This document shows, piece after piece, positions 1 through 8,505 of a DNA stretch of 64,000 bases; position 1 is the first letter of the stretch, and every line of letters starts with the position of its first letter. The DNA comes from Candidatus Tectimicrobiota bacterium (GTDB taxonomy: Bacteria > JACPUC01). The stretch covers positions 248,001-312,000 of the forward strand of contig JACPUC010000019.1 in the NCBI GenBank assembly GCA_016192455.1, written 5' to 3'. Under the pieces are notes generated by a model. It was not told where the DNA came from. It did not search any database and saw only the letters and a program-made list of their open reading frames with translations. The translations under genes and the position numbers were made by a program.

Positions 1-602
1 GCGAGGTCGGCGATCTGCGCCTCCAGGCTGGGGTGGGCGTGCGTCGCCGAGAAGTCGGGGTGGTCGTGCACGGGGGCGTGCATGAGGATGCCTTCGCGCG
101 CTTCCCAGGTGAGGTTCAAGCCTGGGAAGTTCGGGTAGCGGTGCTCCAGCACCTCCACCACGCGCAGGCTCTGCCGATTATGTTCGAAGCCCCCGAACTC
201 TTTCATGAGCTCGGCCATCACCCGCTCGCCACAGTGGCCGAACGGCGTATGCCCGAGATCATGGGAGAGCGCCACCGTCTCCGCCAACTCCTCGTTCAGA
301 CGCAGCACCCGCGCAATGGTGCGCGAGATCTGCGCCACCTCCATGCTATGGGTGAGCCGGGTGCGGTAGTAATCCCCTTCGTGGTAGACGAAGACCTGCG
401 TCTTGTACTCCAGGCGTCGAAAGGCCGAGCTGTGAACGATGCGGTCACGGTCGCGCTGAAAGGCCGTGCGGTACGGATGCTCCGGCTCCGGGAACTTGCG
501 CCCGCGGGAGGCGCCGCTGTGCACCGCGTACGGGGCCAGGCGCTGCGCCTCGCTCGTCTCGTACTCCTGCCGCGTGAGCATCGGGAGCGTTAGGATCGCC
601 AT
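1..602 (-). CDS. dgt: dGTPase-like HD-domain triphosphohydrolase, partial (3' end off the left edge)
   Basis: Reads leftward from an ATG at 602 and has no stop before the window ends, so about 200 N-terminal residues are visible. The product matches deoxyguanosinetriphosphate triphosphohydrolase-like proteins, which cleave dNTPs to the deoxynucleoside and triphosphate. Seen directly: an N-terminal RQEYE-type segment, then [14 protein letters not shown], the metal-binding His in TRLTHSMEV, and the HD pair in [13 protein letters not shown] (around residues 95-107), followed by a FEHNRQSLR segment. These are the family's standard signatures. The TPR gene upstream ends five bases before this start, so the two are probably co-transcribed. 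The C-terminal part cannot be judged. Family assignment is secure; the true substrate is not. Confidence 0.9.
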   Translation of the reverse strand, partial: MAILTLPMLTRQEYETSEAQRLAPYAVHSGASRGRKFPEPEHPYRTAFQRDRDRIVHSSAFRRLEYKTQVFVYHEGDYYRTRLTHSMEVAQISRTIARVLRLNEELAETVALSHDLGHTPFGHCGERVMAELMKEFGGFEHNRQSLRVVEVLEHRYPNFPGLNLTWEAREGILMHAPVHDHPDFSATHAHPSLEAQIADL

Positions 603-607
603 ACTCC

Positions 608-1345
608 TCAACCCTGCGACCCCTTGAGCCGCACCTTCAGCGACTCGATCTTCAACGACAGGTCCATCCCCGCCGCCGCGTCGGGATACGCCTCATTCAG
701 TTCGCTGTAACTCTTCAGCGCCGCCTGAAGGTTGTTCATCTGCTCGTAGCAGCGGGCGATTCCCAACAGCGCCTCGCCCTTGGCGCGCGCGCCGGCTTGC
801 TCGAGGATACGCCGATAGGAGTCGACGGCGGCGTCATATCGCTTTTGGGCGTGCAGGGCGTTCGCCTCGCCGAGCTGCGCCAGCTCCCACAGGGGGTGCT
901 CGCCGGGCTTGAGGTCCTGGGCTAGGGCGCGGTAGATCTCCGCACCCTGTTCGTAGTTCCCCCGTTCCACCTCGAGACTGGCGAGGGAGAAGCGCGCCAG
1001 CGTCGCCATCGGCAGCGAGCTGTACATGGCGCTGAGGGTGCGCAGCTTCTGGGCGGCTGCCTCCCACACCTCGCCGGCGTTCTCTTTCTTGCCCTCGTCA
1101 TTCCCGCCCGCGTCATTCAGCGTGGCGAGCACGGCGCTGTAAGCACTTGCGGCGCGGGCGGCGCGTGCCTCGCGGTAGCGACGCACCCCCGTCACCGCCA
1201 GGGCCGCCGCCAGCACCACGACGATGCCGACGAGCACCGCGCGGTTATGCCGGCGCACAAAGAGCTCGGCGCGCGTGTAGGCGCTCAGAAACTCGTCGGG
1301 CTCCTTCAATAACGTCTTCCGTGTCTTTCGTCGAGTTCTCGCCAA
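608..1345 (-). CDS. Membrane-anchored tetratricopeptide-repeat protein
   Basis: A 245-residue protein with a basic N-terminus, one hydrophobic segment at about residues 36-54 and a helical C-terminal part of TPR-like repeats (about residues 110-235, with [19 protein letters not shown] as a clear unit). The layout resembles the YfgM/TPR_21 group of single-pass proteins whose TPR domain faces the periplasm, which in E. coli assists the Sec translocon. The start is a TTG at 1345 preceded by an AGAGAGGA ribosome-binding site eight bases upstream; no ATG is better placed. It is followed after five bases by the dGTPase gene. The repeat protein call is firm, the YfgM-like role is inference. Confidence 0.75.
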   Translation of the reverse strand: MARTRRKTRKTLLKEPDEFLSAYTRAELFVRRHNRAVLVGIVVVLAAALAVTGVRRYREARAARAASAYSAVLATLNDAGGNDEGKKENAGEVWEAAAQKLRTLSAMYSSLPMATLARFSLASLEVERGNYEQGAEIYRALAQDLKPGEHPLWELAQLGEANALHAQKRYDAAVDSYRRILEQAGARAKGEALLGIARCYEQMNNLQAALKSYSELNEAYPDAAAGMDLSLKIESLKVRLKGSQG

Positions 1346-1448
1346 TGTGCGTGTCCTCTCTACCTGGAAGTTCGTCGTACGCTAGCACTTCATCAGGTGA
1401 TTTTCAAGCCACCGACCCCTGGCCCTGTCGCGCCGCGCGACGCACACC

Positions 1449-1465
1449 GCGCCCCGACGGGGCGC
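1449..1465 (-). terminator. GC-rich hairpin at the end of the GT39 gene
   Basis: A perfect 7-bp stem (GCGCCCC/GGGGCGC) with a three-base loop begins at the last base of the GT39 stop codon. There is no T-run after it, so it is only terminator-like. Confidence 0.3.
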
Positions 1466-3114
1466 TAGGCGCCGTCGCGGCGCCGGTAGACCTCGATGCC
1501 ATCGAAACGCAGGTGCGGCGTCGGCGGCTGCGGGTCAACGTCCTGGTCCCACCGGTAGATGCTGCGCGGCGCGGCCGGCACCACCACCCCCACCTTCACG
1601 TAGTGCTCCCGAAGGTACCGCACGAGCCACGCAAAGATGCGCTTCGGCGACCTCTCCCGCACCAGCCACGAGGTCCAGACCTTGACGAAGACGATGTAGC
1701 GCGGCGCCGCGGCCTCGATCTCGCGGATCATCTCCTCCTGCATGCGCCGGGCGAAGGGGTAGTCCTGCATGAGGGCGTAAAGATGAATGTAGCCCGTGGC
1801 CGAGAGCCGGTCGGCGTAAAAGTAAATCTGCGGCTCCGATCCGAGGACGGCGATGCGGTCCTCCTTCGTGGTGCGCGCCTTGATGTAGTCGGCGATGACG
1901 AGCGACTCCGGGAAGGGGTTGAGGCCGTAAGTGGCTCGCGTCGCCTCCTGGGGAGTCACGGCGAAGAGGTAGCGCCGTTCGTTCACGACCCCTTGCAGCA
2001 GGGCCAGCAGCATGATGCCGACGCCGATCGCGCGCGCGGCGTTCGGCGGGAGGCGACGCCGCAGCGCGGCCTGGCGCCCCGCCAAGCGCTGCAGGGCGCG
2101 AACCCCCAGGCCGACAAGCAGTGCGGCGGCCGGCAGCAGGAGAACGAAGTAGTGCGGCCGGAAGAAGTAGCCGGGAGTCGTCGCCAGAAAGGAGGCGATG
2201 ACGACGAGCCACATGGTGCGTGCCGAGCGCCAGGCGCAAGGCCACGCCAGCGACACCAGGCCGACGCCCGCCAATCCCCAGAGCAGCGGCGCCGCCGCCA
2301 CGATGCGGCCGCCGTTGCTCTGGAGCTGCCGCGCTCCCACCGCCAGCGGCAGGGAGACGACATACTCCTTGGCATAGGTGAAGGTCCAGAACCAGAACTT
2401 CTCGAATGCCCCGGTCAGCCAGAGAGCGACACAGGTCCCCAGGAGGGGAAGGCTGGCCGTGGCGGCGACGAGCGCCGCCTGCCGCAGCCGACGTTTCCCC
2501 GGCGAGTCTGCATAGGTGATCAGCGGCAGGGCAATGCCGAGGAGAACAAAGAGGAAGCCGGGCTGCTTCATGAGGAAGCCAAGGCCTAGGAGCAGGCCGC
2601 TCAGCGCTATCGCAGAAGCCTTGCCGGACTCCATGCCGCGCAGCAACAGGAGCAAGCCTGCCAGCGCCGGCAGGACGACGAAGTGCTCCGCCTGGGCAAA
2701 GATGCCTTGCACCGACCTGCTCAACGACAGCAGCGCGAAGCTCGCCGCAGCCAGAAGGCCGATCTCTTCGTCAAAGAGACGCCGACCCAAGCGCCAAAGG
2801 AGCAGGGTGGTCCCCGCATTGATCAGAAGCAAGCCAAGGTGAATGCCGACCAGGGTCTGGCCGAAGAGGCCCATGATGAGGGCGTAGGCGAAGTAAACGC
2901 CGGGCAGCTTGTACTGGTAGGCCAGCGTGTAAGGGGGGTAGCCTTTCAGGAGGAGCTGCGCCATGTAGGCGTTCTCCCCCTCGTCGCGCTCCATCGGCGC
3001 CTCGAGAAGCCGCGTGCGGATCAGCGCCGCGCCGAGAAGAATCGCCGCCATGATCAGCCAGGGCGCCAGGCGGGCGAACCGCGCCCGGTATCGAATTATG
3101 CGCGACCCTTGCAC
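1465..3114 (-). CDS. GT39-family membrane glycosyltransferase (PMT/ArnT-like)
   Basis: A multi-pass membrane protein of about 549 residues. The first transmembrane segment is followed by the acidic first-loop motif MERDEGENAYMAQLL and then GYPPY, the pattern of the GT39/PMT_2 family (protein O-mannosyltransferases, ArnT), where the acidic residue is catalytic and the sugar donor is a polyprenyl-phosphate sugar. About ten hydrophobic segments follow, then a soluble C-terminal part (about residues 400-549). The acceptor here could be lipid A, a glycan or protein. I use the GTG at 3114, which gives a short basic cytoplasmic tail before the first helix; a TTG at 3174 would add 20 residues, and neither has a strong ribosome-binding site. 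It is divergent from the ECF sigma gene, with which the longer version would come close. Confidence 0.8.
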   Translation of the reverse strand: MQGSRIIRYRARFARLAPWLIMAAILLGAALIRTRLLEAPMERDEGENAYMAQLLLKGYPPYTLAYQYKLPGVYFAYALIMGLFGQTLVGIHLGLLLINAGTTLLLWRLGRRLFDEEIGLLAAASFALLSLSRSVQGIFAQAEHFVVLPALAGLLLLLRGMESGKASAIALSGLLLGLGFLMKQPGFLFVLLGIALPLITYADSPGKRRLRQAALVAATASLPLLGTCVALWLTGAFEKFWFWTFTYAKEYVVSLPLAVGARQLQSNGGRIVAAAPLLWGLAGVGLVSLAWPCAWRSARTMWLVVIASFLATTPGYFFRPHYFVLLLPAAALLVGLGVRALQRLAGRQAALRRRLPPNAARAIGVGIMLLALLQGVVNERRYLFAVTPQEATRATYGLNPFPESLVIADYIKARTTKEDRIAVLGSEPQIYFYADRLSATGYIHLYALMQDYPFARRMQEEMIREIEAAAPRYIVFVKVWTSWLVRERSPKRIFAWLVRYLREHYVKVGVVVPAAPRSIYRWDQDVDPQPPTPHLRFDGIEVYRRRDGA

Positions 3115-3260
3115 GGCGAACCCCGGTGGCTTGTCAAACTCTGGTGAGGGCGCATCGCACGCGTCTCGAAACAAATGGTGTCGCCCGATGGCCCGGCTTA
3201 TCGACCCTCATCCCTGCCATGGAACCCCCTGTCGTCTACTCGGTGAGGAAAGGAGTTGAT

Positions 3261-3878
3261 GTGGGGGATGCTGCCGCGCCGGACGACAACCTCCTGGTGG
3301 CGCGCTGCCTGGCGGGAGACGCCACGGCGTACGAGCCTCTCGTTCGACGCCACCAGGCGGGCGTGCAGCGCCTGGTGCGCCGCTACCTCGGGCGCGATGA
3401 CGAGGCGGTGGATGACATGGCGCAGGAAGTCTTCGTGAAGGCCTACTACTCGCTCGACAGCTTTCATGGTCGCTCCAGCTTCACGAGCTGGCTCTACCGC
3501 ATCACCGTCAACCAGTGCCTCGACGAGCTGAAGCGCCGGCGGCGCAGCGCCAGGCGTTTGCAGGAGACCGCGGCGGAGCTCGTCCCTCACGGCCCCTCCA
3601 CAGTGGCGAACGCGCCGGAGGGTGAAGGTCCGCCGGCGCCGCATCCCGACCCAGCGCCGCCGTTCGAGGGAGCCCTGCGGGAGGCGATCGAGCACCTGCC
3701 GCTGCCGCAACGCAGCGTTGTCATTCTAAAGGAACTCGAGCAGCTCAGCTATCAGGACGTGGCGGCGGCCCTGCGCACCTCGGTGGGCACCGTGAAGTCC
3801 CGGCTGGCGCGCGCACGCGCCACGCTGCGCCGCCGCTTGGAGCCGCTGCTGCACCATCGACAAGGCCATACCCCATGA
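3261..3878 (+). CDS. ECF-family RNA polymerase sigma factor
   Basis: A sigma-70 family protein of about 205 residues with only regions 2 and 4, the hallmark of extracytoplasmic-function sigma factors. Region 2 covers YEPLVRRHQAG to LYRITVNQCLDELKRRRR with the DDMAQEVFVKAY core; region 4 covers EAIEHLPLPQRSVV to SVGTVKSRLARAR with a helix-turn-helix. A 40-residue Pro-rich linker separates them. The GTG at 3261 is chosen because AGGAAAGGAG sits six bases upstream; an in-frame ATG at 3219 has no such site. Its stop overlaps the start of the zinc-finger anti-sigma gene (ATGA), and a Spy-like sensor protein follows. The layout resembles CnrYXH-type metal-stress systems, so it probably responds to an envelope or metal signal. 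Confidence 0.9.
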   Translation: MGDAAAPDDNLLVARCLAGDATAYEPLVRRHQAGVQRLVRRYLGRDDEAVDDMAQEVFVKAYYSLDSFHGRSSFTSWLYRITVNQCLDELKRRRRSARRLQETAAELVPHGPSTVANAPEGEGPPAPHPDPAPPFEGALREAIEHLPLPQRSVVILKELEQLSYQDVAAALRTSVGTVKSRLARARATLRRRLEPLLHHRQGHTP

Positions 3879-4342
3879 CCTGCCGCACCTGTCGCACCTC
3901 CTTCGCTGACTACCTCGGGGGCGTCCTGCCGCCGCGGCGCGCCGCCAAGCTCGAGGCGCACGTGGCGCGCTGCGCCGCCTGCGCCGCCGGCTTGGAGGAG
4001 GAACGGCGCCTCACCGAGGCCCTCCGCAGTCTGGTCGACCAGCCGCTCCCCGGTCGTGACCTGTGGCCCGCCATCGCGGCGCGGCTGGCGCGCGAGCGAC
4101 GCGTTGAGTCAGCGCGCAGCGTTTGGGATGCTCTCTTCAGTCTCGGCCTGCGGCTGGTCCCCGCCTGCGCGGCCGTGCTGCTCCTGAGCCTCGGCCTCTC
4201 CCTTTACCAGGCCGGGCGCCTGCAGCGCTCCACGCTGAGCCTGCGCAGGGACCTCCAGGCGGCCCCCGCCACCATCGTGGCAAGCCTGCAGGAGCCGACG
4301 GCGAACGACCTCGTGAGCTGGCTCACGGTTGAGAAGGACTGA
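3875..4342 (+). CDS. Zinc-finger anti-sigma factor with one transmembrane segment
   Basis: A 155-residue membrane protein. The cytoplasmic N-terminus has the ZAS signature HVARCAACAAG (His29, Cys33, Cys36; H-x3-C-x2-C) with further cysteines at positions 3 and 6. One hydrophobic helix at about residues 87-110 is followed by a short periplasmic tail. Proteins of this type bind and hold the cognate ECF sigma factor until a periplasmic signal releases it. Its ATG overlaps the sigma stop by four bases, so the pair is translationally coupled, and the Spy-like gene starts two bases after its stop. The partner assignment is from gene order. Confidence 0.88.
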   Translation: MTCRTCRTSFADYLGGVLPPRRAAKLEAHVARCAACAAGLEEERRLTEALRSLVDQPLPGRDLWPAIAARLARERRVESARSVWDALFSLGLRLVPACAAVLLLSLGLSLYQAGRLQRSTLSLRRDLQAAPATIVASLQEPTANDLVSWLTVEKD

Positions 4343-4344
4343 TT

Positions 4345-4968
4345 ATGGACAACGCTTCCCCCACCACTCCGGGCCTGCCCCCGCCACCGCGTCGGGCACG
4401 CGGCAAGGCCCTCCTGGTGCTCCTCGGGGTCTTCGCGCTGGGGCTGGGGAGCGGCCTGGTGCTGGATCGGGCATGGGTGGCGCGCCGGAACGCGGAGCTC
4501 CTCCCGGGGCCGCCATTCTTCCTGCGGCAGGCGGATGCCATGCACACCTTGATGGAGCAGCTCCACCTCAGCCCCGAGCAGCGGGCGCGCGTCGGCTCGG
4601 CCATCGAGCGCGGCGTGGAACGGTTCCGCGCCATGCGCCAGAACGTCCGCCCCGAGTTCTTCACGATCATGGAGGAGACGCGCGCAGCCATCGAGGCGGA
4701 GCTGACGCCCGAGCAGCGCGAGCGCTTCCGCCGCGACACGGCGCCCTTCATGCGCCACCGCACGCGCTGGATGGAACGCCATCACCGCGAAATGGGGATG
4801 GGCCCCGGCGGCATGGGCGGCATGCGCCAACGGATGGGCATGCCTCCCGGCAGCGAACGCGAATCTGGGCCGGCGGCCGGTCCACCATCTCTCCCAACTC
4901 CTGAATCCAGAGGAGCACCTGTCGAGGAACCCTCAACCCGGCCCGACACGCCGACCCGTAGCAAGTGA
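4345..4968 (+). CDS. Spy/CpxP/ZraP-like periplasmic metal-sensor protein, first of three
   Basis: A 207-residue protein with one N-terminal membrane helix (about residues 21-41) and a periplasmic helical domain holding two copies of the Spy-family signature: LSPEQRARV near residue 76 and LTPEQRERF near residue 120. Members bind metals or act as chaperones; CnrX, which senses Ni/Co for an ECF system, has this fold. A His/Met-rich stretch (MRHRTRWMERHHREMGMG, about 136-153) could bind Cu, Ni or Zn. AAGGA precedes the ATG. As third gene after sigma and anti-sigma it is the likely signal receiver. Oddity: its last 16 or so residues are encoded by a direct repeat that recurs as non-coding DNA at 5613-5665, so the tail may be an accident of duplication. 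Confidence 0.8.
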   Translation: MDNASPTTPGLPPPPRRARGKALLVLLGVFALGLGSGLVLDRAWVARRNAELLPGPPFFLRQADAMHTLMEQLHLSPEQRARVGSAIERGVERFRAMRQNVRPEFFTIMEETRAAIEAELTPEQRERFRRDTAPFMRHRTRWMERHHREMGMGPGGMGGMRQRMGMPPGSERESGPAAGPPSLPTPESRGAPVEEPSTRPDTPTRSK

Positions 4969-4973
4969 GGCTT
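4921..4973 (+). repeat. Direct repeat, copy 1 (53 bp)
   Basis: Matches 5613-5665 at 51 of 53 positions, with a 36-base identical core (4927-4962 and 5619-5654). Here it encodes the C-terminus and stop codon of the first Spy-like gene and lies about 120 bases upstream of the second. Weaker similarity (a shared GCGGCTGACCGCCA block) continues towards the next gene, so the duplicated unit is larger. Confidence 0.85.
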
Positions 4974-5095
4974 TCCATAAGAGTCACGACGTCGTACAGC
5001 CGGTCCTTGCGGCTGACCGCCACTCAGGCAGAACGCGACACAAGGCGCGTGTCAGGAAGATCGCTTCACCCGACACCTCGACCTTTGCGACACCG

Positions 5096-5596
5096 GTGAA
5101 GGAGAGATGCCATGCGTACGACGGGCGCGGTTTTGGCTGCGGGATGGTGGCCGGTGGCTGGGGCGGTCCGGACATGATGAGGCCAGGCATGTTGGGAGCG
5201 GGGATGGGAGGTTTCGGCATGGGCGGCTGGGGCTTCGGCGGCGGTCTGAACCTCACCGACCAGCAGCAGCACGACCTTCAGCAGCTTCATGATACCCATC
5301 GCACCGCTATGATCCAGATGTGGGAGCAGTTCTCCGACGCGCAACGGGCCATGGAAGACTTGCTCCTCCGCGACAATCCCGACCAGACGACCGTCACGGC
5401 CGGAATTGCCGAGGTCAACCGCCTGCGCGACAAGCTGGCGACCTCACACGTCAACACCTGCCTTCAGGTGTTGCAAACGATCCTGACGCCTGAGCAGCGC
5501 GCGCGACTCCATGAGCGCCGCCAGGCGTGGCATGATCAGCGAGGAGTAAATGAATCGGCAGTCTGCGGCTTCGAGAGCCACTCTGCCGCCCCCTGA
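5096..5596 (+). pseudogene. Spy-like Met/Gly-rich paralogue without signal peptide
   Basis: A 166-codon open frame whose body matches the downstream gene at 5804: a Gly/Met stretch (GMLGAGMGGFGMGGWGFGGG), a LNLTDQQQ signature and a second LTPEQRARLHERRQ signature. The downstream copy starts GAAGGAGAG, then ATG, then a signal peptide. Here the same GAAGGAGAG is present, but the ATGs after it (5107 and 5112) are out of frame with the body, and roughly 105 bases that would encode the signal peptide are missing. The only in-frame start is a GTG at 5096 that overlaps the ribosome-binding site itself. The simplest reading is a deletion that decapitated the gene; a cytoplasmic product from the GTG cannot be excluded. 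Confidence 0.6.
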
Positions 5597-5612
5597 ATGT
5601 GGAGGAACCTCT

Positions 5613-5665
5613 GTCGAAGAACCCTCAACCCGGCCCGACACGCCGACCCGTAGCCAGTGAGGCTT
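5613..5665 (+). repeat. Direct repeat, copy 2 (53 bp)
   Basis: Second copy of the 4921-4973 repeat, here lying between the decapitated Spy-like gene and the intact one, about 140 bases upstream of the latter. No open frame uses it on this side. Confidence 0.85.
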
Positions 5666-5803
5666 CCCGCCTCCGTCAGCAGATGCGGCGGCGCCTTGAT
5701 GCGGCTGACCGCCAGTTACGAGAAACGAGTCGCCAGGCGGGTGCCGGAACAATCACTTGCGCCGCCACTCCGACCCGTGTGACTTAACCGAAGGAGAGAA
5801 ACG

Positions 5804-6457
5804 ATGCAGACGACAAAGAAAACCCAGAGCACCAGTGGACGCTGGCTTGTCATCGGCCTGGCCGCCCTGCTCATCCTTGGTGTGGCCACCTACGCCAGCG
5901 CCCAGCGCGGCGGTCGCGGCTATGGCTACGGCATGATGGGCGGTGGCATGGGCGGTCCGGGCATGATGGGTGGTGGCTCCGGTGGCCGGGCCATGATGGG
6001 TGGTGGCATGGGCGGTCCGGGCATGATGGGGCCGGGCATGATGGGCGGCGGGGGCTTCGGCGGCCTTAACCTCACCGACGAGCAGCGCCAGGCTCTCGAC
6101 GATCTCCGTACCAGCCAGCTCACCGCCATGACTCAGACCCGGCAGCAGCTTTCCGACGCCCAACAGGCCCTGCAGGAGCTGCTCCTGGCCGAAACTCCCG
6201 ACCAGGCGGCCATCGACGCCGCTGTCACCGAGGTCAGCCGCTTGCGCACCGAGCTGATGCGCGCCCAGATCAACGCGCGGCTGCGTATCCTGCGGGAGAT
6301 CCTGACCCCTGAGCAGCGCACGGAACTCCGTGAGCGCCGCCAGGAGTGGCTCGACGAGTATGCGACCCAGGAAGCCGTCCCCGGCCGGCGCGGCGGGGGC
6401 CCTGGCTTCGGCATGGGGCATATGGGTGGCGGCCCCGGCTGGATGCACGGCTTCTGA
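5804..6457 (+). CDS. Spy/CpxP-like periplasmic protein with Met/Gly-rich repeats
   Basis: A 217-residue exported protein. The signal peptide ends at ASA-Q (cleavage after residue 33), followed by a low-complexity block (about 35-88) built of GGMGGPGMMGG-type units rich in Met pairs, then a helical domain with LNLTDEQRQAL (about residue 90) and LTPEQRTELRERRQEW (about 168), the Spy/CpxP signature pair. A short GGG/Met/His tail follows. Methionine clusters suggest binding of a soft metal such as Cu(I); this is inference. GAAGGAGAG lies six bases before the ATG. A strong hairpin 40 bases after the stop closes the cluster. It is the best preserved of the tandem copies. Confidence 0.8.
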   Translation: MQTTKKTQSTSGRWLVIGLAALLILGVATYASAQRGGRGYGYGMMGGGMGGPGMMGGGSGGRAMMGGGMGGPGMMGPGMMGGGGFGGLNLTDEQRQALDDLRTSQLTAMTQTRQQLSDAQQALQELLLAETPDQAAIDAAVTEVSRLRTELMRAQINARLRILREILTPEQRTELRERRQEWLDEYATQEAVPGRRGGGPGFGMGHMGGGPGWMHGF

Positions 6458-6501
6458 ACCGGCGCCACGCCGCTTCCAGGAGGCGCTTTGAAGAGCGCCA
6501 G

Positions 6502-6540
6502 ACGCAACAAGGCAGCCGCACCGGCTGCCTTGTTGCGTTT
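6502..6540 (+). terminator. Intrinsic-type terminator of the ECF/Spy cluster
   Basis: A perfect 16-bp stem (6502-6517 with 6523-6538) and a very small loop, 44 bases after the last Spy-like stop. Only three T residues follow at the end of the stem, so the hairpin is excellent but the T-tract is weak. It separates this cluster from the convergent AOR gene. Confidence 0.7.
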
Positions 6541-6668
6541 CGCTCGCCGCCGCGCAGCGGCAGCCTCGCCGAGGAGGGATCCGAAGAGCCTCAGGGGGAG
6601 ACTGGGAACGGGAGCTACCGGGCGCCCTTCGGACCAATGCAGACTGCGTAGCCCCTCTCCCCGCCGGT

Positions 6669-8345
6669 CTACTTGGCGTTCAGGTCATACACTTTATCCA
6701 GCTCGCTGTTGGGCACGTCGAAGACCATCTTGTTCGTGGGGATCGGCTCCACCTTCATGAACTCCGGCAGGTGGTCCGCGGCGCGGGTGTAACCGGCGTC
6801 GCGGTTGAAGGCCCACTCGTCCTGCAGAATCTCCCAGCCCATGTTGCGCAGGTCATCCTTGCTGATGGTCTCGCCCAGGCAGGCGCTGTAGAAACCGGCG
6901 ATCGCCTCCATCGGCGGCTCCTGGAACTGACAAAAGCCGCTGGAGTCGACCACGGCGTTGTAGATCTGCGACTCGCGCGACTTCACGGCCAGCCCTTCCC
7001 AGCTCTTCGTGCCGCCGAACACCAGGCCGGCGGTGTGGTCCGCTCCCATCGGGCTGGTGCAGTAAGTGATGCCGGTGGCGCGCAGAGTCCGCGGCTCCCA
7101 GGCGGGCACGGCCTGCCCCTTGACGACCGGGATGCGCTCGACGTTGAAGGCCCGCCCGGTGACCGCCGCGCCGCTGCCGATAATGCGCCCCAGCGGCGTG
7201 CCCTTCTCCATCTCCGCAAAGAGGTTGCGCATACCGGCCACGTCGCCGAACGGCAGCACGCCGCCGTCCATGGCCACCGCGATGGCCGCCCCGGTCTCGA
7301 TGGTGTCCATCCCCAGCTCGTCGCAGAGGCGGTCGAACTCGGCGATGGCGTCGAGGTCATCAACGCCGCAGTTGGCGCCGAGGAGCGCCAGAGTCTCGAA
7401 CTCGAGGGCCGAGGTGACGTACTCCTTCTTCTCGTTGTAGATGGTGTTCGAGCACTGCACGATGCAGCCGGCCAGGCAGTTGTGCATGCCGCCGCCGCGC
7501 GTCTCGAAGGTGGCGAAGATGGCGTCGGCGTTGATCTTGCTGTGCCCCTCGAAGGAGCCGCTGCGGCGGTTGCGGGTGGGCAGGTTGCCCCACTCGCTCG
7601 CCATGTCCACGACGATGGCGGTGCCCTTGGCGTAAGCGTTCTTCTTGCCGCGCCAAGTGGTGACGAAGTCGCTGATCTTCTTCCGGTAGTCGTCATTCTC
7701 CTCGGCCTTCAGGGCGATGGTGCCATGGTCGTCGATGATGACGGCCTTCAGGCCCTTCGTTCCCATCACCGCGCCGAGGCCGCCGCGCGCTGCGTGGCGG
7801 GTGGGGTAGCGGTTGTCGAGGTCGGTGATGGCGACGCTGGCGTTGCCGTAGCCCAGCTCGCCGGCGGGACCGACCATAAGGAAGGCGGCGCGCTTGTCGG
7901 CGTTCTTGCCGAGCTGCTCGGCGCAGGCGTAAGTGCGCATGAGGCGCAGCTCATCGGCGCGGATCAGTTCGGGACCCTTGGAGGTGATGGTGAGGACGTA
8001 GGTCCCCCGATCCTTCGTGCGCCCCTCGACGATCACCGCCCGGTAGCCGAGGCGCCGCAGCTTCTGGCCGAACTGTCCGCCGGCGTTCGCCTCCTTGATG
8101 CCGTTCGTCAGCGGGCTCTTGCCACCGACGGAGGTGCGCCCCGAGGTCGGGGCCGCCGTGCCGGTGAGGACGCCGGGCGCCAGGATGAGCTTGTTGAACT
8201 CCCCCATCGGATCGCAGTTCCCCGGCACCTCCCTGCGCAGAATCTTGGCGCTGAGGCCGCGACCACCGAAGCGTTCCCACTCCTTCGGGAATTCATCCTC
8301 GCGCACCGTGTGGTCCGTCATGTTGACTCGCAGCAGCTTAGCCAT
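6669..8345 (-). CDS. Aldehyde:ferredoxin oxidoreductase family protein (tungsten/molybdenum)
   Basis: A 558-residue protein of the AOR family, which carry a bis-pterin W or Mo cofactor and one [4Fe-4S] cluster. Seen: the N-terminal GGRGLSAKIL and GGKSPLTNG segments of the AOR N-domain, the cluster-binding NCLAGCIVQC (Cys near 288, 292, 296) and a distal Cys in SSGFCQF near residue 473, with SPMGADHTAG in the C-domain. The cysteine spacing C-x3-C-x3-C differs slightly from the C-x2-C-x3-C of Pyrococcus AOR. No signal peptide, so cytoplasmic. AAGGGTGAT precedes the ATG. It lies downstream of fdhD and formate dehydrogenase on the same strand. Substrate is not deducible; aldehyde or aromatic acid chemistry is possible. 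Confidence 0.85.
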   Translation of the reverse strand: MAKLLRVNMTDHTVREDEFPKEWERFGGRGLSAKILRREVPGNCDPMGEFNKLILAPGVLTGTAAPTSGRTSVGGKSPLTNGIKEANAGGQFGQKLRRLGYRAVIVEGRTKDRGTYVLTITSKGPELIRADELRLMRTYACAEQLGKNADKRAAFLMVGPAGELGYGNASVAITDLDNRYPTRHAARGGLGAVMGTKGLKAVIIDDHGTIALKAEENDDYRKKISDFVTTWRGKKNAYAKGTAIVVDMASEWGNLPTRNRRSGSFEGHSKINADAIFATFETRGGGMHNCLAGCIVQCSNTIYNEKKEYVTSALEFETLALLGANCGVDDLDAIAEFDRLCDELGMDTIETGAAIAVAMDGGVLPFGDVAGMRNLFAEMEKGTPLGRIIGSGAAVTGRAFNVERIPVVKGQAVPAWEPRTLRATGITYCTSPMGADHTAGLVFGGTKSWEGLAVKSRESQIYNAVVDSSGFCQFQEPPMEAIAGFYSACLGETISKDDLRNMGWEILQDEWAFNRDAGYTRAADHLPEFMKVEPIPTNKMVFDVPNSELDKVYDLNAK

Positions 8346-8505
8346 GGCATCACCCTTTCAGTTCGCGTTCGGCCGAAGCCGCGCCGCCCTGTGAACATTG
8401 CCAACGGTGCCCACCCCAGACGCTCCTCCCCGGCCTGCGGAACTCGCCGACCAGCCCGCCTTGCGTCCCCCGTCTCCCCAGACCAGCTCCGAGCGCAAAC
8501 CCAGC

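Noticed and set aside
5931-6060. GGCATGATGGG-type repeats as a CRISPR or satellite
   Set aside because: They encode the Met/Gly tract of the Spy-like protein.
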